A stretch of 64,000 bases of DNA from Fimbriimonadaceae bacterium. Lineage in GTDB: Bacteria > Armatimonadota > Fimbriimonadia > Fimbriimonadales > Fimbriimonadaceae. This document shows, piece after piece, positions 53,788 through 61,873 of the stretch (positions within the stretch are counted from its first letter, which is position 1; each line of letters begins with the position of its first letter). Where the stretch lies: NCBI GenBank assembly GCA_019694835.1, contig JAIBBE010000002.1, forward strand, positions 1 to 64,000. The letters are read 5' to 3'. A model generated the notes under the pieces. The model was given only the letters and a program-made list of their open reading frames with translations, had not been told where the DNA came from and did not search any database. A program made the translations under genes and the position numbers.

Positions 53788-54055
53788 CTGCGCCACTTGG
53801 TACCCCAATGCTTGTCAAAAAGGTAGACGGCGCCTATCTTGGGAGTAAGGTGTTCATGTAGTTGAAAGCGGAAATGCGAACTCTGGAGGCGGCCTCGTCC
53901 GCAAGGTTCATGGGGTCACTCTCGACGCGAAAGCGAGAAGAGTCACTCAGCATTTCTGCACATAGACTGCCTGGTCCCAGCTTCGCCGTTTCGGGTCGGG
54001 TTTCTCCCGTCAGCTTGTCTGACGGTCCGGCAAGGTCTTTTGGAGGGAAACTTGA
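53788..54055 (+). other. long structured leader of speD
   Basis: This leader has no gene-like frame. Possible stems: gcgcc ... ggcgc (about 53790 and 53830), ctctcg-cgcgaaagcgagag-like element near 53921-53942, and ccgtca / tgacgg (54008-54027) just ahead of the ribosome site tggaggg. The shape suggests a regulated leader, perhaps a riboswitch for a polyamine or SAM-linked ligand. I could not match any known aptamer. Confidence 0.4.
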
Positions 54056-54658
54056 TTGTCCATATCGCTCCTGATCGCTAGCGCCGCGTTCGCCGCGGTG
54101 GTCCCCCTCGTTGATGTGTCCCGTCCTTCGTGGCTTCGCCGCGTGTTGGAACGCTTCACCCGCAAGGATGTCGCCGCTCCACCACCCGCGATTACCAACG
54201 AGGCGGGCTGGACGTTTATCCACTGCGACGACCTCGAGTCGTTTCGCGAGTGGCTGGGCCGAGATGAGGAAGGCCTTCCCCGCAAGTCGGGCGAAGAGCC
54301 GTCACTCGGTTCACATCTCCTCGTCGAGCTTTACGGCTGCGAACCCGCAACCCTCAAGTTCGAAGATCATGTGGGCAAAACCATGCGCGATGCCGCCGAC
54401 GAGAGTCTGGCGACCGTCGTGGCGCAGTCGTTCCACGAGTTCAAGCCGTACGGAGTTTCCGGAGCGGTCATCATCCAGGAGTCTCATTACACGATTCACA
54501 CCTGGCCCGAGCACGGCTATGCAGCAGTCGATTTGTTCTACTGCGGTGGCACCGTCCATGTCCACAAGGCCGTGGACGTGTTGATGGAGCGCTTCCAGCC
54601 GAAGCGCATGAAGTTCCTCGTCGTCCGACGAGGTCTTGAGAGCGATGTCGCTCGATAA
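54056..54658 (+). CDS. speD: S-adenosylmethionine decarboxylase (SpeD/SpeH type)
   Basis: 200 residues from TTG 54056 (tggaggg 8 bases ahead). The C-terminal 120 residues are the class 1B enzyme: GSHLLVELYGCEPATLKFEDHVGKTM, SFHEFKPYGVSGAVIIQESHYTIHTWPEHGYAAVDLFYCGG. The Ser after Glu in ESH is where self-cleavage makes the pyruvoyl group. It feeds spermidine synthesis. Unusual: about 75 extra N-terminal residues with a hydrophobic start (SLLIASAAFAAVVPLVDV), possibly a membrane anchor. Confidence 0.9.
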   Translation: MSISLLIASAAFAAVVPLVDVSRPSWLRRVLERFTRKDVAAPPPAITNEAGWTFIHCDDLESFREWLGRDEEGLPRKSGEEPSLGSHLLVELYGCEPATLKFEDHVGKTMRDAADESLATVVAQSFHEFKPYGVSGAVIIQESHYTIHTWPEHGYAAVDLFYCGGTVHVHKAVDVLMERFQPKRMKFLVVRRGLESDVAR

Positions 54659-54671
54659 TCCATTGAGAACC

Positions 54672-54704
54672 TATGCGTCCATCCCTCCCATGGATGGATG
54701 CATA
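54672..54704. repeat. hairpin repeat with GGATGGATGCATA words
   Basis: tatgcgtccatcc and ggatggatgcata pair over 13 bases with one G-T pair, loop of 7. The same words make the repeat at 4141-4226. It lies in the gap between speD and flhB and may end both transcripts. Confidence 0.6.
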
Positions 54705-54744
54705 GCCTTGTATCGTCGGCCGGCCTCCCCCACTTTCCGAGCTT

Positions 54745-54772
54745 CCGGATGCCGGCGGGACGCCAGCGGTAC
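54745..54772. repeat. short dispersed repeat D (GACGCCAGCGGTAC)
   Basis: ccggatgccggcgggacgcc agcggtac. Further copies are at 58382-58411 and, more diverged, 7742-7769. A GC-rich REP-like element at the end of flhB. Confidence 0.55.
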
Positions 54773-54775
54773 AGG

Positions 54776-55843
54776 TTACCGTTTGACCTTCTTCAGCGTG
54801 CGGTAAACGTAGGCCAAAACCTCAGCGACGGCTTGGAACATATCGCGCGGGACGAAGTCGCCGACTTCGCACTTTCTATACAGAGCGCGGGCAAGGGGTG
54901 GATTCGGAACGATAGGCACCCTGTGCGCCTTCGCCATTTCGCGAATCCGCAAGGCCAGATAGTCCTGGCCCTTGGCCACGACCATCGGCGCATGCATCTT
55001 GTTCCGGTCGTACTTTACGGCGACCGAAAAGTGTTCCGGGTTCGTGATGATGACATCGGCTTCCTGGACACGGTCCATCATTCGCCCTTTCGAGAGCTTT
55101 CGACGACGCTGGGCCATCGCCATGCGCAATTCGGGCGAAGTTTCTTGGTCCTTCATCTCGCGCTTGAGTTCCTCTATTGTCATGCGAAGCTGCTTGTCGG
55201 TTTGCTTACGCTGAAAGAAGTAGTCGAGCGCGGCGAGAACCAGCCAGACGAGGGCAATGCGAACAAGGACGGTGTGAATGATCGACCCGATGTGTGCCGC
55301 AGCACCCAAGGGCGTCATCCAGGCGAGTCCAATCATCTCGTCCCAATGGCCTGCCACCGCGGCGTAGGCGATATAGCCAAAGAGAAGCGTCTTGATGATC
55401 GTCTTGAGTCCCTCGACGCCGGCCCGAGCCGAGAAGAGTCGCTTGAATCCTTGGGCCGGATTGATCTTGTCGAAGGTCGGCTGCAGCGACTCCCCGCTGA
55501 CGACGAACCCGACTTGGGCGAAATTCGCGGCCAGGCCAACCGCCATCGCGGATCCAGCGAGGATCGCGAAAGCGAGCAATCCTGGTTTGATCAAGGTGAG
55601 GGCGAACCCGCCGATCGAAGCCGGACTCGGATCTTTGGGAACGTTGATGATCGCACTCTGGAACGCCAGCATCGTCCCCGGCCCCATCTGATTGATCGCC
55701 GCAGGCAAGGCGAAGCTCAGCGTCAGTAAGACCAGCGCGCCCGTGAGGTCAGTGGACCGAGCGACCGTGCCCTTCTTGCGCGCATCGGATCGACGACGCG
55801 GGGTCGCTTCTTCGGTACGTTCTTGACCGTCACTTGCGGCCAT
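54776..55843 (-). CDS. flhB: flagellar export protein FlhB
   Basis: 355 residues. N-terminal ERTEEATPRRRSDARKKGTVARS, four membrane helices, and the cytosolic switch domain after QETSPELRMAMAQRRRKLSKGRMMDRVQEADVIITNPEHFSVAVKYDRNKMHAPMVVAKGQDYLALRIREMA. The self-cleavage box is NPEH where most members have NPTH; the Asn-Pro scissile bond is kept. It controls switching of substrates in flagellar export. It overlaps fliR by 14 bases and ends the operon. Confidence 0.95.
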   Translation of the reverse strand: MAASDGQERTEEATPRRRSDARKKGTVARSTDLTGALVLLTLSFALPAAINQMGPGTMLAFQSAIINVPKDPSPASIGGFALTLIKPGLLAFAILAGSAMAVGLAANFAQVGFVVSGESLQPTFDKINPAQGFKRLFSARAGVEGLKTIIKTLLFGYIAYAAVAGHWDEMIGLAWMTPLGAAAHIGSIIHTVLVRIALVWLVLAALDYFFQRKQTDKQLRMTIEELKREMKDQETSPELRMAMAQRRRKLSKGRMMDRVQEADVIITNPEHFSVAVKYDRNKMHAPMVVAKGQDYLALRIREMAKAHRVPIVPNPPLARALYRKCEVGDFVPRDMFQAVAEVLAYVYRTLKKVKR

Positions 55844-56606
55844 TGCCGTCCTCCTTCAGCATCCCTTCGACGACGCGAAATGTATGCTCGACCCCGCTTT
55901 GGACCGCTGTCGTCATCGCGGGCAGGGTCAACGACATCGCCACAATCCCAAGCATGATCTTGGCCGGCATGGTGACCATGAACGCCTGCATCTGCGGGAC
56001 CGACTTATTGACGATGCCCGCCGCCGCGTCGACCACGACGCAAACTCCCGCCACCGGGGCCGCGATCTGAAGGGCGAGCAAGCAGATCGATCCGACGAGA
56101 TTGAGCAGGCCCTGCTGGACGTGAGGTAGGTCTGAGGCCGTCAGCGGTGCGTATTGGTAGCTCGCGACGAAGGCTTGGAACATCAAATGATGCCCATTCA
56201 TGAGGAGTAGGAGCACAAGCGCGAGGAGGAACTTGAATTGTGCGAACAGCGAAACCGGCGTCTGCGTCAGCGGGTTGAAGATCTGGATCGTACCGAGTCC
56301 GATCTGGATATCGAGCAGCGCACCTGCCATCTGCGCCCCCATCATAAGCATTTGCAGACAAGAGCCGATTAATAGCCCGATGAGCGCTTCATAGGCAACC
56401 GCCGACGCCATACCATACAAATGAGGCGGGACTTCGCCGAGGTAGGGTCGCAAAACTGGCGTCAAAGCAAGCGCGACCATGGTCGTTAAGCCGACGCGGA
56501 CCTGGGCCGGAGTAGAGCCGCCAAAGATCGGTGACGAGAGCAGCATCGCGCCGCATCGAACGAAGACGAGCGCGAAAGCCCACACGAGCGCCGCGTCGAG
56601 TTTCAC
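55830..56606 (-). CDS. fliR: flagellar export protein FliR
   Basis: 258 residues from GTG 56606, which overlaps the fliQ stop (GTGA). About six membrane helices, with FVRCGAMLLSSPIFGG, PHLYGMASAVAYEALIGLLIGSCLQMLMMGAQMAGALLDIQIGLG and SICLLALQIAAPVAGVCVVVDAAAGIVNKSVPQMQAF as in FliR. With FliP and FliQ it forms the export gate. Confidence 0.94.
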   Translation of the reverse strand: MKLDAALVWAFALVFVRCGAMLLSSPIFGGSTPAQVRVGLTTMVALALTPVLRPYLGEVPPHLYGMASAVAYEALIGLLIGSCLQMLMMGAQMAGALLDIQIGLGTIQIFNPLTQTPVSLFAQFKFLLALVLLLLMNGHHLMFQAFVASYQYAPLTASDLPHVQQGLLNLVGSICLLALQIAAPVAGVCVVVDAAAGIVNKSVPQMQAFMVTMPAKIMLGIVAMSLTLPAMTTAVQSGVEHTFRVVEGMLKEDGNGRK

Positions 56607-56875
56607 CCGATCATCACCCGGGCCGCGTACTCGAAACACAGCCTAGTGAAACTGACCAAAGTCGTCAACATCCAGCTTCCGAAGAACATGATCACCAGAC
56701 CAACGCCGATAATCTTGGGGACGTAGGTCAGGGTCATTTCCTGGACCTGGGTCACGGCCTGGAAGACGCTAACGAGCAGACCAACGAACAGCGCAACCGC
56801 CAAAATCGGCAGCGACACCATCAAGGCTACGGTCATGCCTTGGCGCGCGAGGTCGAGGACGACATTCTGTTCCAT
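56603..56875 (-). CDS. fliQ: flagellar export protein FliQ
   Basis: 90 residues, two membrane helices (MTVALMVSLPILAVALFVGLLVSVFQAVTQVQEMTLTYVPKIIGVGLVIMFFGSWMLTTLV), the standard FliQ plan with the VQEMTL loop. It begins 1 base after the fliP stop. Confidence 0.95.
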   Translation of the reverse strand: MEQNVVLDLARQGMTVALMVSLPILAVALFVGLLVSVFQAVTQVQEMTLTYVPKIIGVGLVIMFFGSWMLTTLVSFTRLCFEYAARVMIG

Positions 56876-56876
56876 G

Positions 56877-57647
56877 CTACATGTAGCCTTGCATGATCGC
56901 TTGTATCAACACCGACCATCCGTCGGCAAGAATAAAGACGAGAAGCTTTGCGGGAAGTGAAATAACGGTAGGCGGAAGCATCATCATACCCATGCTCATT
57001 AGGGCCGAACCGACGATGAGGTCGATGATGACGAACGGCACAAAGATGTAAAAACCGATGATGAAAGCAGTCTTAAGTTCGCTGATAATGAATGCAGGGA
57101 TAAGCGATAGTAAGGGCACTTCTTCTGCCGAAGCGGGTTTCTCGCCGCGCATGTCGAGGAAGAGCTTGAGATCCTTCTCGTACGTGTTTTTGAGCATGAA
57201 CGCTCGCACCGGTTTCTGGGCGCGCTCGATCGCCGTCTCCAAACTCATGGGCTTGCCATCCGCCATCTTCTGCTTGGCGAAGTACGGCTTCATCGCCGTC
57301 TCGTTGATCTGGTTGTACGTCGGCGCCATGATGTAAAAAGTTAGAAACAAGCTAAGCCCGATCACAACTTGGTTGGGCGGAATGTTCTGGGTGCCCAGCG
57401 CGTTGCGAACGAATGAGAAGATGATAACAATGCGAGTGAACGCCGTCGTCATGATCATGATCGCGGGTGCGATGCTCAAGACGGTAAGCAGCGCGAGAAT
57501 CTGGAGCGAGGAACTGACTTCTTCTGGTCCCTTCGCCGGATCTATGCCGATGTTGACCTTCGGCACCACGCTCTGCGGCGTCGCGATCGCGACGAGCAGC
57601 ATGCAAAGCACAACCGGAAGCCAGCGCTTTATCGCGACGGTCGACAT
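56877..57647 (-). CDS. fliP: flagellar export protein FliP
   Basis: 256 residues from ATG 57647, sharing one base with the fliO stop (TGATG) and with ggaggg before it. Signal peptide (WLPVVLCMLLVAIATPQS), then LSIAPAIMIMTTAFTRIVIIFSFVRNALGTQNIPPNQVVIGLSLFLTFYIM, a periplasmic loop, and FIISELKTAFIIGFYIFVPFVIIDLIVGSALMSMGMMMLPP. It is the core of the export gate. Confidence 0.96.
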   Translation of the reverse strand: MSTVAIKRWLPVVLCMLLVAIATPQSVVPKVNIGIDPAKGPEEVSSSLQILALLTVLSIAPAIMIMTTAFTRIVIIFSFVRNALGTQNIPPNQVVIGLSLFLTFYIMAPTYNQINETAMKPYFAKQKMADGKPMSLETAIERAQKPVRAFMLKNTYEKDLKLFLDMRGEKPASAEEVPLLSLIPAFIISELKTAFIIGFYIFVPFVIIDLIVGSALMSMGMMMLPPTVISLPAKLLVFILADGWSVLIQAIMQGYM

Positions 57648-58156
57648 CAACCCTCCAGCCTCGCGAGTCGGCTAAGCGCTGCTTGGATGTCGCGGTCGTT
57701 GACGACGGCTTGACTGGGTGTCTCGGGAAGTTTGGGCATCGGCGTTGCTTCGTCAAGTATCTCGAAGAAGGCCTTAGGCTCTTGCTTCGCTTCGGGTTCG
57801 GTTAAGTCTGCTAAGCAGGTAACCGTCTGCGGCGTGGCGCAAATCAATAGGGTTCTAGAACGAGCGCTAACCACGAAGAGGTTGCCCCCCGCAAACGTCG
57901 CCGACTCCTCAATCTTGATGGAGCTCCCGAGGCTCGTCTTGAGTCCCTTGCCCATCTTCGAGATCACTTTGGGGAGAACGAACTTGAGGATTCCGACCAC
58001 GATTCCGACCGCAATAAGGAGTTGCAAAAGCTGCATCCCGCCCAGGGCGTTACCGCTCGGGAGGGGTTGGGATTTTGGAAGTGCGACGTCCTTCTTGGTG
58101 CCCAGGGCACCTTGAGCTATGGACAGGATTGGCAGAGCCAGCAGGACAGTACTCAT
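57647..58156 (-). CDS. fliO: flagellar protein FliO
   Basis: 169 residues from ATG 58156; longer starts would read through the palindromic repeats and make no sense. A signal-like start (STVLLALPILSIAQGALG), a membrane helix (GGMQLLQLLIAVGIVVGILKFVLPKVI) and a small cytosolic domain (SIKIEESATFAGGNLFVVSARSRTLLICATPQTVTCLADL) match FliO. It helps assemble FliP. The spacing to fliN is 260 bases of repeats. Confidence 0.82.
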   Translation of the reverse strand: MSTVLLALPILSIAQGALGTKKDVALPKSQPLPSGNALGGMQLLQLLIAVGIVVGILKFVLPKVISKMGKGLKTSLGSSIKIEESATFAGGNLFVVSARSRTLLICATPQTVTCLADLTEPEAKQEPKAFFEILDEATPMPKLPETPSQAVVNDRDIQAALSRLARLEG

Positions 58157-58176
58157 CCCTAATCGCGTAAGATCGT

Positions 58177-58278
58177 GGGTGGCCGGGGTGATGAATTGTG
58201 CACCCCGGAGTTTCCAACGGCGGGAGCCTAGCGGACTTTGGCCGAACCGGGGTGCACAATTCATCACCCCGGCCACCC
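58177..58278. repeat. palindromic repeat B, copy 1 (inside flagellar operon)
   Basis: A perfect 32-bp inverted repeat: left arm 58177-58208 (gggtggccggggtgatgaat tgtgcaccccgg), right arm 58247-58278, 38 bases between. Copy 2 is at 61712-61809 and a half copy at 25303. It sits between fliN/Y and fliO. Confidence 0.9.
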
Positions 58279-58280
58279 CC

Positions 58281-58365
58281 CGGCTCCCCTCTCCTGCGCC
58301 TACTCGACCTCGGTCGCGCGGGCTCATCGCGGCGGAGGAGAGGGGTTGGGGGAGAGGTCCCGGTG
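58281..58365. repeat. GC-rich dispersed repeat (family C), copy 3
   Basis: ctcccctctcctgcgcctac, then tcggtcgcgcgggctcatcg, then aggagaggggttgggggaga ggtc. It carries the same words as the DUF559-flanking repeats at 131-160 and 573-700. Confidence 0.7.
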
Positions 58366-58381
58366 AGAAGCTAACGGGAGG

Positions 58382-58411
58382 TTCCGGAGGCCGGCGAGAC
58401 GCCAGCGGTAC
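58382..58411. repeat. short dispersed repeat D, copy 2
   Basis: ttccggaggccggcgagacg ccagcggtac, matching the copy at 54745. Directly after the fliN/Y stop. Confidence 0.6.
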
Positions 58412-58416
58412 ACTCA

Positions 58417-59310
58417 TCAGGCCACCTCATTGAGCTTCTGAAGTCGCTCTTGCGGGCTCAAAATCTCCGTGATGCGCACGCCGAAGTTGTCCTCAATGAC
58501 GACCACTTCTCCACGTGCCACCAGCCGGCCGTTGACCATCACGTCCACCGGCTCACCAGCGGCTTTCTCAATCTCCACAATCGAGCCAGCGCCGAGTTCG
58601 ACGACGTCTTTAACCAGCATCCGCACCCGACCAAGCTCGACGCTGATCTCCAGCGGAATATCGAGGAGAATCTCAAGGCCATGATCGTCGACGGGCGCGC
58701 CCGACGGACCCGCTGCACCTGAAACCCGATCGGTCGCAATGCGACTATCGTCATCGGTGACTTCCAGTCCGAGAATCGCATGGGCGGTCTCATTGTCCAT
58801 GAGCCACATCGCGGTGCCATTGAGGTCATCACCCGTTACGGCCACGCTGGTGCGGATCAGTTCATCGGCCTTCTGGAGGTTTGGCGGGAAGCTGAAAATC
58901 TGGAAGCGGATGCTCAAGCCACTCGCGACGATCGCCTCGTTTCGGATGTTGCCGATCGAGAGGCAGAGGCCCTGAACGATGCCTTCGAGCAAGGGTCGAA
59001 TCTCGGTGATGGCGTTCTCGTCAACCGACTCAATCGGCCCGCCCTTTGTCGCGCGGACCAAGTCGGCAAACGCATCCTGCGGCAGGAGAACGACCATGGA
59101 GTTCTCCGGCAGGCTGGCAAACGCGAACTGGATGATCAGCTTCGGCGCGGCCATTTCGGCGTAAAGGTCGGCCGTGCTCGTCGGAGTTGTCAGCGGCGAA
59201 CCAAAGTTGATCGCGGCGCCCGCTTGTTCGCTGACGGTCAGCGAAACGGTTTGCCAGACCTGATTCTGGATGTTCGTAAGTTTGGTGATGATGTCTGCTG
59301 GAATGGGCAT
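58417..59310 (-). CDS. flagellar motor switch protein FliN/FliY
   Basis: 297 residues. The last 80 residues are the FliN surface (LEILLDIPLEISVELGRVRMLVKDVVELGAGSIVEIEKAAGEPVDVMVNGRLVARGEVVVIEDNFGVRITEI). The first 200 residues contain a CheC-like segment (ENAITEIRPLLEGIVQGLCLSIGNIRNEAIVASG), so this is the long FliY-type rather than a plain FliN. It may also dephosphorylate CheY-P, though the key CheC Asn/Glu pattern is only partly kept. It begins 3 bases after fliM. Confidence 0.9.
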   Translation of the reverse strand: MPIPADIITKLTNIQNQVWQTVSLTVSEQAGAAINFGSPLTTPTSTADLYAEMAAPKLIIQFAFASLPENSMVVLLPQDAFADLVRATKGGPIESVDENAITEIRPLLEGIVQGLCLSIGNIRNEAIVASGLSIRFQIFSFPPNLQKADELIRTSVAVTGDDLNGTAMWLMDNETAHAILGLEVTDDDSRIATDRVSGAAGPSGAPVDDHGLEILLDIPLEISVELGRVRMLVKDVVELGAGSIVEIEKAAGEPVDVMVNGRLVARGEVVVIEDNFGVRITEILSPQERLQKLNEVA

Positions 59311-59313
59311 CGA

Positions 59314-60300
59314 TTAGTCCTCGACAGGTTGCGTCACGTTGAAAACCACTTTGCGGCCCATCAGGGCCGGTTTGCCTTCGAATTTGGGGATGTCGCTGAC
59401 CATCAAGGTCAGGTCGCTCTCGGTTTTTTGGTCGAGCCGAAGAATGTCTCCGGGGTGGAGGCGAAGAAAATCTTGAACGGCCAGCCTTGCTTGGCCAAGG
59501 CGGATCGCGCAGTCCACTTCGGACTGGCCGACGTGCCATCCCACAAGCCGCCTACTCGCGCCGCTGGCCTTGCGGCTGCTGTTGACAAACCACTTCTGGG
59601 CGCTGAGTTTGGCGGTGATCGGCTTGAGCACCAGATAGGGGATGCAAAGGCTCATCGCGCCTCTTGCCTGTCCGATTCGGACTTCGAACAGCATGTTGAC
59701 GACGATGTCGGTCGGCGGGGCGATCTGGACGAACTGCGCGCTCGTCTCCATGCCCTCGATGCCGGGATTGACGATGACCACGCCTTCCCAAGCGGTCTTT
59801 AAGGCGATGAACATGCGCTCAATCATCTGCCGCACGAGCGGGCGCTCAATGTCAGTCAGCACATTGCGGTTCACGGAGCGTCCGGGTCCACCGAGCAGTC
59901 GATCGACCATCGTGAAGATGAGTTCGAACTCGATCTCCATGACGGCCTGACCCGAAAGCGGCGGTAGCGACATGATCGTAAAAACCGACTGGTTGATGCT
60001 GCGCAGATACTCTTCGTAGGGGATCTGCTCAAGCGAAATCAGGTCGATGTTGGTCTGGCTGCGCAAGGTGGCTGAGAGGCCGGTGCCTGCGAGTCGAGCG
60101 AACGTCTCGTGCAGCATCTGAAGCGTGCGGAGTTGGTCCTTGCTGAACTTGTCCGGCCGGCGGAAGTCGTAGACTTCGTAAGCAATCGTTCCGCGGGCGG
60201 CCTGCTTCGCCGTCGATTTGACGGCAGAGACCTCCTCATTGCCGTCGGCCAATGAGCCGAGCAGCGCCTCGATTTCAGCTTGTGCTAGTACGTCCGACAA
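59314..60300 (-). CDS. fliM: flagellar motor switch protein FliM
   Basis: 328 residues from TTG 60300, preceded by agagaggaatcgg and giving the standard LSDVLAQAEIEALLGSL start (CheY-P binding); the frame runs on to 60321. Then YEVYDFRRPDKFSKDQLRTLQMLHETFARL, TIMSLPPLSGQAVMEIEFELIFTMVDRLLGGPG and a C-terminal surface domain (LGQARLAVQDFLRLHPGDILRLD). It heads the flagellar run; the promoter would lie in 60301-60699. Confidence 0.94.
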   Translation of the reverse strand: MSDVLAQAEIEALLGSLADGNEEVSAVKSTAKQAARGTIAYEVYDFRRPDKFSKDQLRTLQMLHETFARLAGTGLSATLRSQTNIDLISLEQIPYEEYLRSINQSVFTIMSLPPLSGQAVMEIEFELIFTMVDRLLGGPGRSVNRNVLTDIERPLVRQMIERMFIALKTAWEGVVIVNPGIEGMETSAQFVQIAPPTDIVVNMLFEVRIGQARGAMSLCIPYLVLKPITAKLSAQKWFVNSSRKASGASRRLVGWHVGQSEVDCAIRLGQARLAVQDFLRLHPGDILRLDQKTESDLTLMVSDIPKFEGKPALMGRKVVFNVTQPVED

Positions 60301-60432
60301 CCGATTCCTCTCTTTCGGCACACCTTTTCGGGGCCGTCAGTTTGGTTATTGGCGAATCCTGGTGTTTCTTCAGGGTTGCGGCTGAAAAACCTCACAAAAA
60401 GCTTCAGGTGTTGGTCTTCGGGTTTGAATCTT

Positions 60433-60611
60433 GTAGTCTTCCGCTCTCGGCCCCCTCCCTGTCCCTCCCCCAACCCGAGTTGGGAGAGGGGACTCGACCG
60501 CCCTTAAACCTCGATACGCTTACAATCAACGACCGAGAGTTCCAAGCGGGGTGCCCTCTCCCAACTCGGGTTGGGGGAGGGACAGGGAGGGGGCCGAGAG
60601 CGGAAGACTAC
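60433..60611. repeat. palindromic repeat A, copy 2: perfect 58-bp inverted repeat
   Basis: Left arm 60433-60490 (gtagtcttccgctctcggcc ... tgggagaggg) and right arm 60554-60611 are exact reverse complements over 58 bases, with 63 bases between. The core is shared with 25340-25490, but here even the flanks match. It fills most of the gap between fliM and glpX. Confidence 0.92.
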
Positions 60612-60699
60612 GGGGCTTGCCCCAAGGCACGCCACTCAGTGCCGAACCGAGGAGGAACCTGCCATCATTCTAGAATTCACCGCCAAAGGAGCTGGGACC

Positions 60700-61659
60700 G
60701 TGGACCGCAATTACCATCTCGATTTTCTTCGCGTGACTGAAGCCGCCGCCTTGAGTTGTGCGCGCTGGGTCGGCAAGGGCGACCGCGACAATGCCGATCA
60801 AGCCGCCTGCGAGTCAATGCGCCGAACCCTCAATGAACTGAGCATGTGCGGAACCATCGTCATCGGCGAGGGCGAGCGTGACGAAGCCCCGATGCTCTAC
60901 ATCGGCGAAAAGCTCGGCAACGGCGAAGGCCCCGATGTTCAGATCGCCGTCGACCCCCTCGAAGGAACGAATCTCTGCGCCAACGGCACTCCCAACGCCA
61001 TCTCGGTGCTCGCCGCGACTGTTACGGGCGAAGGCAGCCTCATGCACGCGCCCGACTGCTACATGGAGAAGCTGGTCGTCGGTGCCGAGTGCGTTGGTGT
61101 CGTTGACATCACCTTGCCCCCACGAGTGAACGTGCGCCTCATGGCCAAAGCCCTCGGCAAGGACGTGGACGAACTGACGATCGGCATACTCGAGCGCGAC
61201 CGGCACAACGAGCTGATCAAGGAGATTCGGGAAGCCGGTGCCCGCGTCCACCTCGTCCCCGACGGCGACCTCTCCGTCGCCATCGCTGCGCTAGACCCGG
61301 AGGCGGGGATTGACGGCCTCATGGGCATCGGCGGTGCTCCCGAGGGCGTTTTGTCGGCAGCGGCAGTTCTCTGTTGCGGCGGAGAAATGCAGGCGAGACT
61401 CAAGTTCACGACCGACGAGCAGCGCGAGCGGGCTCAGAAGATGGTCGGCGGCAACATCGACCGCGTTTTCAGAACTGAAGACCTCGCCAGCGGCAACGTC
61501 ATGTTCTCGGCGACGGGCATCACCTCCGGTGACCTCTTGCGCGGAGTCCGCTTCAAGCGCGGATACGCCCTCACCGAATCCATCGTCATGCGCAGCGGCA
61601 GCGGGACGATTCGGAGAATCGAGACGACGCACCGGCACTTGAGCAGCATGACGTTCTAG
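60700..61659 (+). CDS. glpX: class II fructose-1,6-bisphosphatase GlpX
   Basis: 319 residues from GTG 60700, with aaaggagctgggacc before it. GlpX marks: HLDFLRVTEAAALSCARWVGKGDRDNADQAACESMR, MCGTIVIGEGERDEAPMLYIGEKLG (metal-binding acidic residues), IAVDPLEGTNLCANGTPNAISVLA, and LMGIGGAPEGVLSAAAVLCCGGEMQ. It makes fructose-6-phosphate in gluconeogenesis. A single gene between two palindromic repeats. Confidence 0.95.
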   Translation: MDRNYHLDFLRVTEAAALSCARWVGKGDRDNADQAACESMRRTLNELSMCGTIVIGEGERDEAPMLYIGEKLGNGEGPDVQIAVDPLEGTNLCANGTPNAISVLAATVTGEGSLMHAPDCYMEKLVVGAECVGVVDITLPPRVNVRLMAKALGKDVDELTIGILERDRHNELIKEIREAGARVHLVPDGDLSVAIAALDPEAGIDGLMGIGGAPEGVLSAAAVLCCGGEMQARLKFTTDEQRERAQKMVGGNIDRVFRTEDLASGNVMFSATGITSGDLLRGVRFKRGYALTESIVMRSGSGTIRRIETTHRHLSSMTF

Positions 61660-61711
61660 GGCAACGGCTCTCTCGAGACCGTCGCGCACGATACATGACA
61701 TGGGAAGGCGT

Positions 61712-61809
61712 GTGGCCGGGGTGATGTATTGTGCATCCCGGTTCTGCCATACACCGACTGGCTTGCGCCATTGACAGCGCCGGGGTGCACGATTCATCAC
61801 CCTGGCCAC
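61712..61809. repeat. palindromic repeat B, copy 2
   Basis: gtggccggggtgatgtattg opening and cgattcatcaccctggccac closing an inverted repeat of about 30-bp arms with a few mismatches. It corresponds to copy 1 at 58177-58278. Located 50 bases after glpX, it may act as a transcript end. Confidence 0.85.
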
Positions 61810-61873
61810 CAAGATCGGTCTCCTTAACGTGAATTCCCCTTGAGCTTTGGACTCGGGACCATAATTTAGGTTC

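Noticed and set aside
54698..55729. A 343-residue plus-strand frame opposite flhB.
   Set aside because: The minus strand encodes an unmistakable FlhB; the plus-strand product is a His/Arg/Gly-rich shadow.
54776..55843. FlhB NPEH in place of NPTH as evidence of a non-cleaving variant.
   Set aside because: The Asn-Pro bond needed for self-cleavage is kept and the third position is known to vary, so no special behaviour can be claimed.
58780..59802. A 340-residue plus-strand frame opposite fliN/Y and fliM.
   Set aside because: It spans two conserved genes on the other strand and has no family signature.
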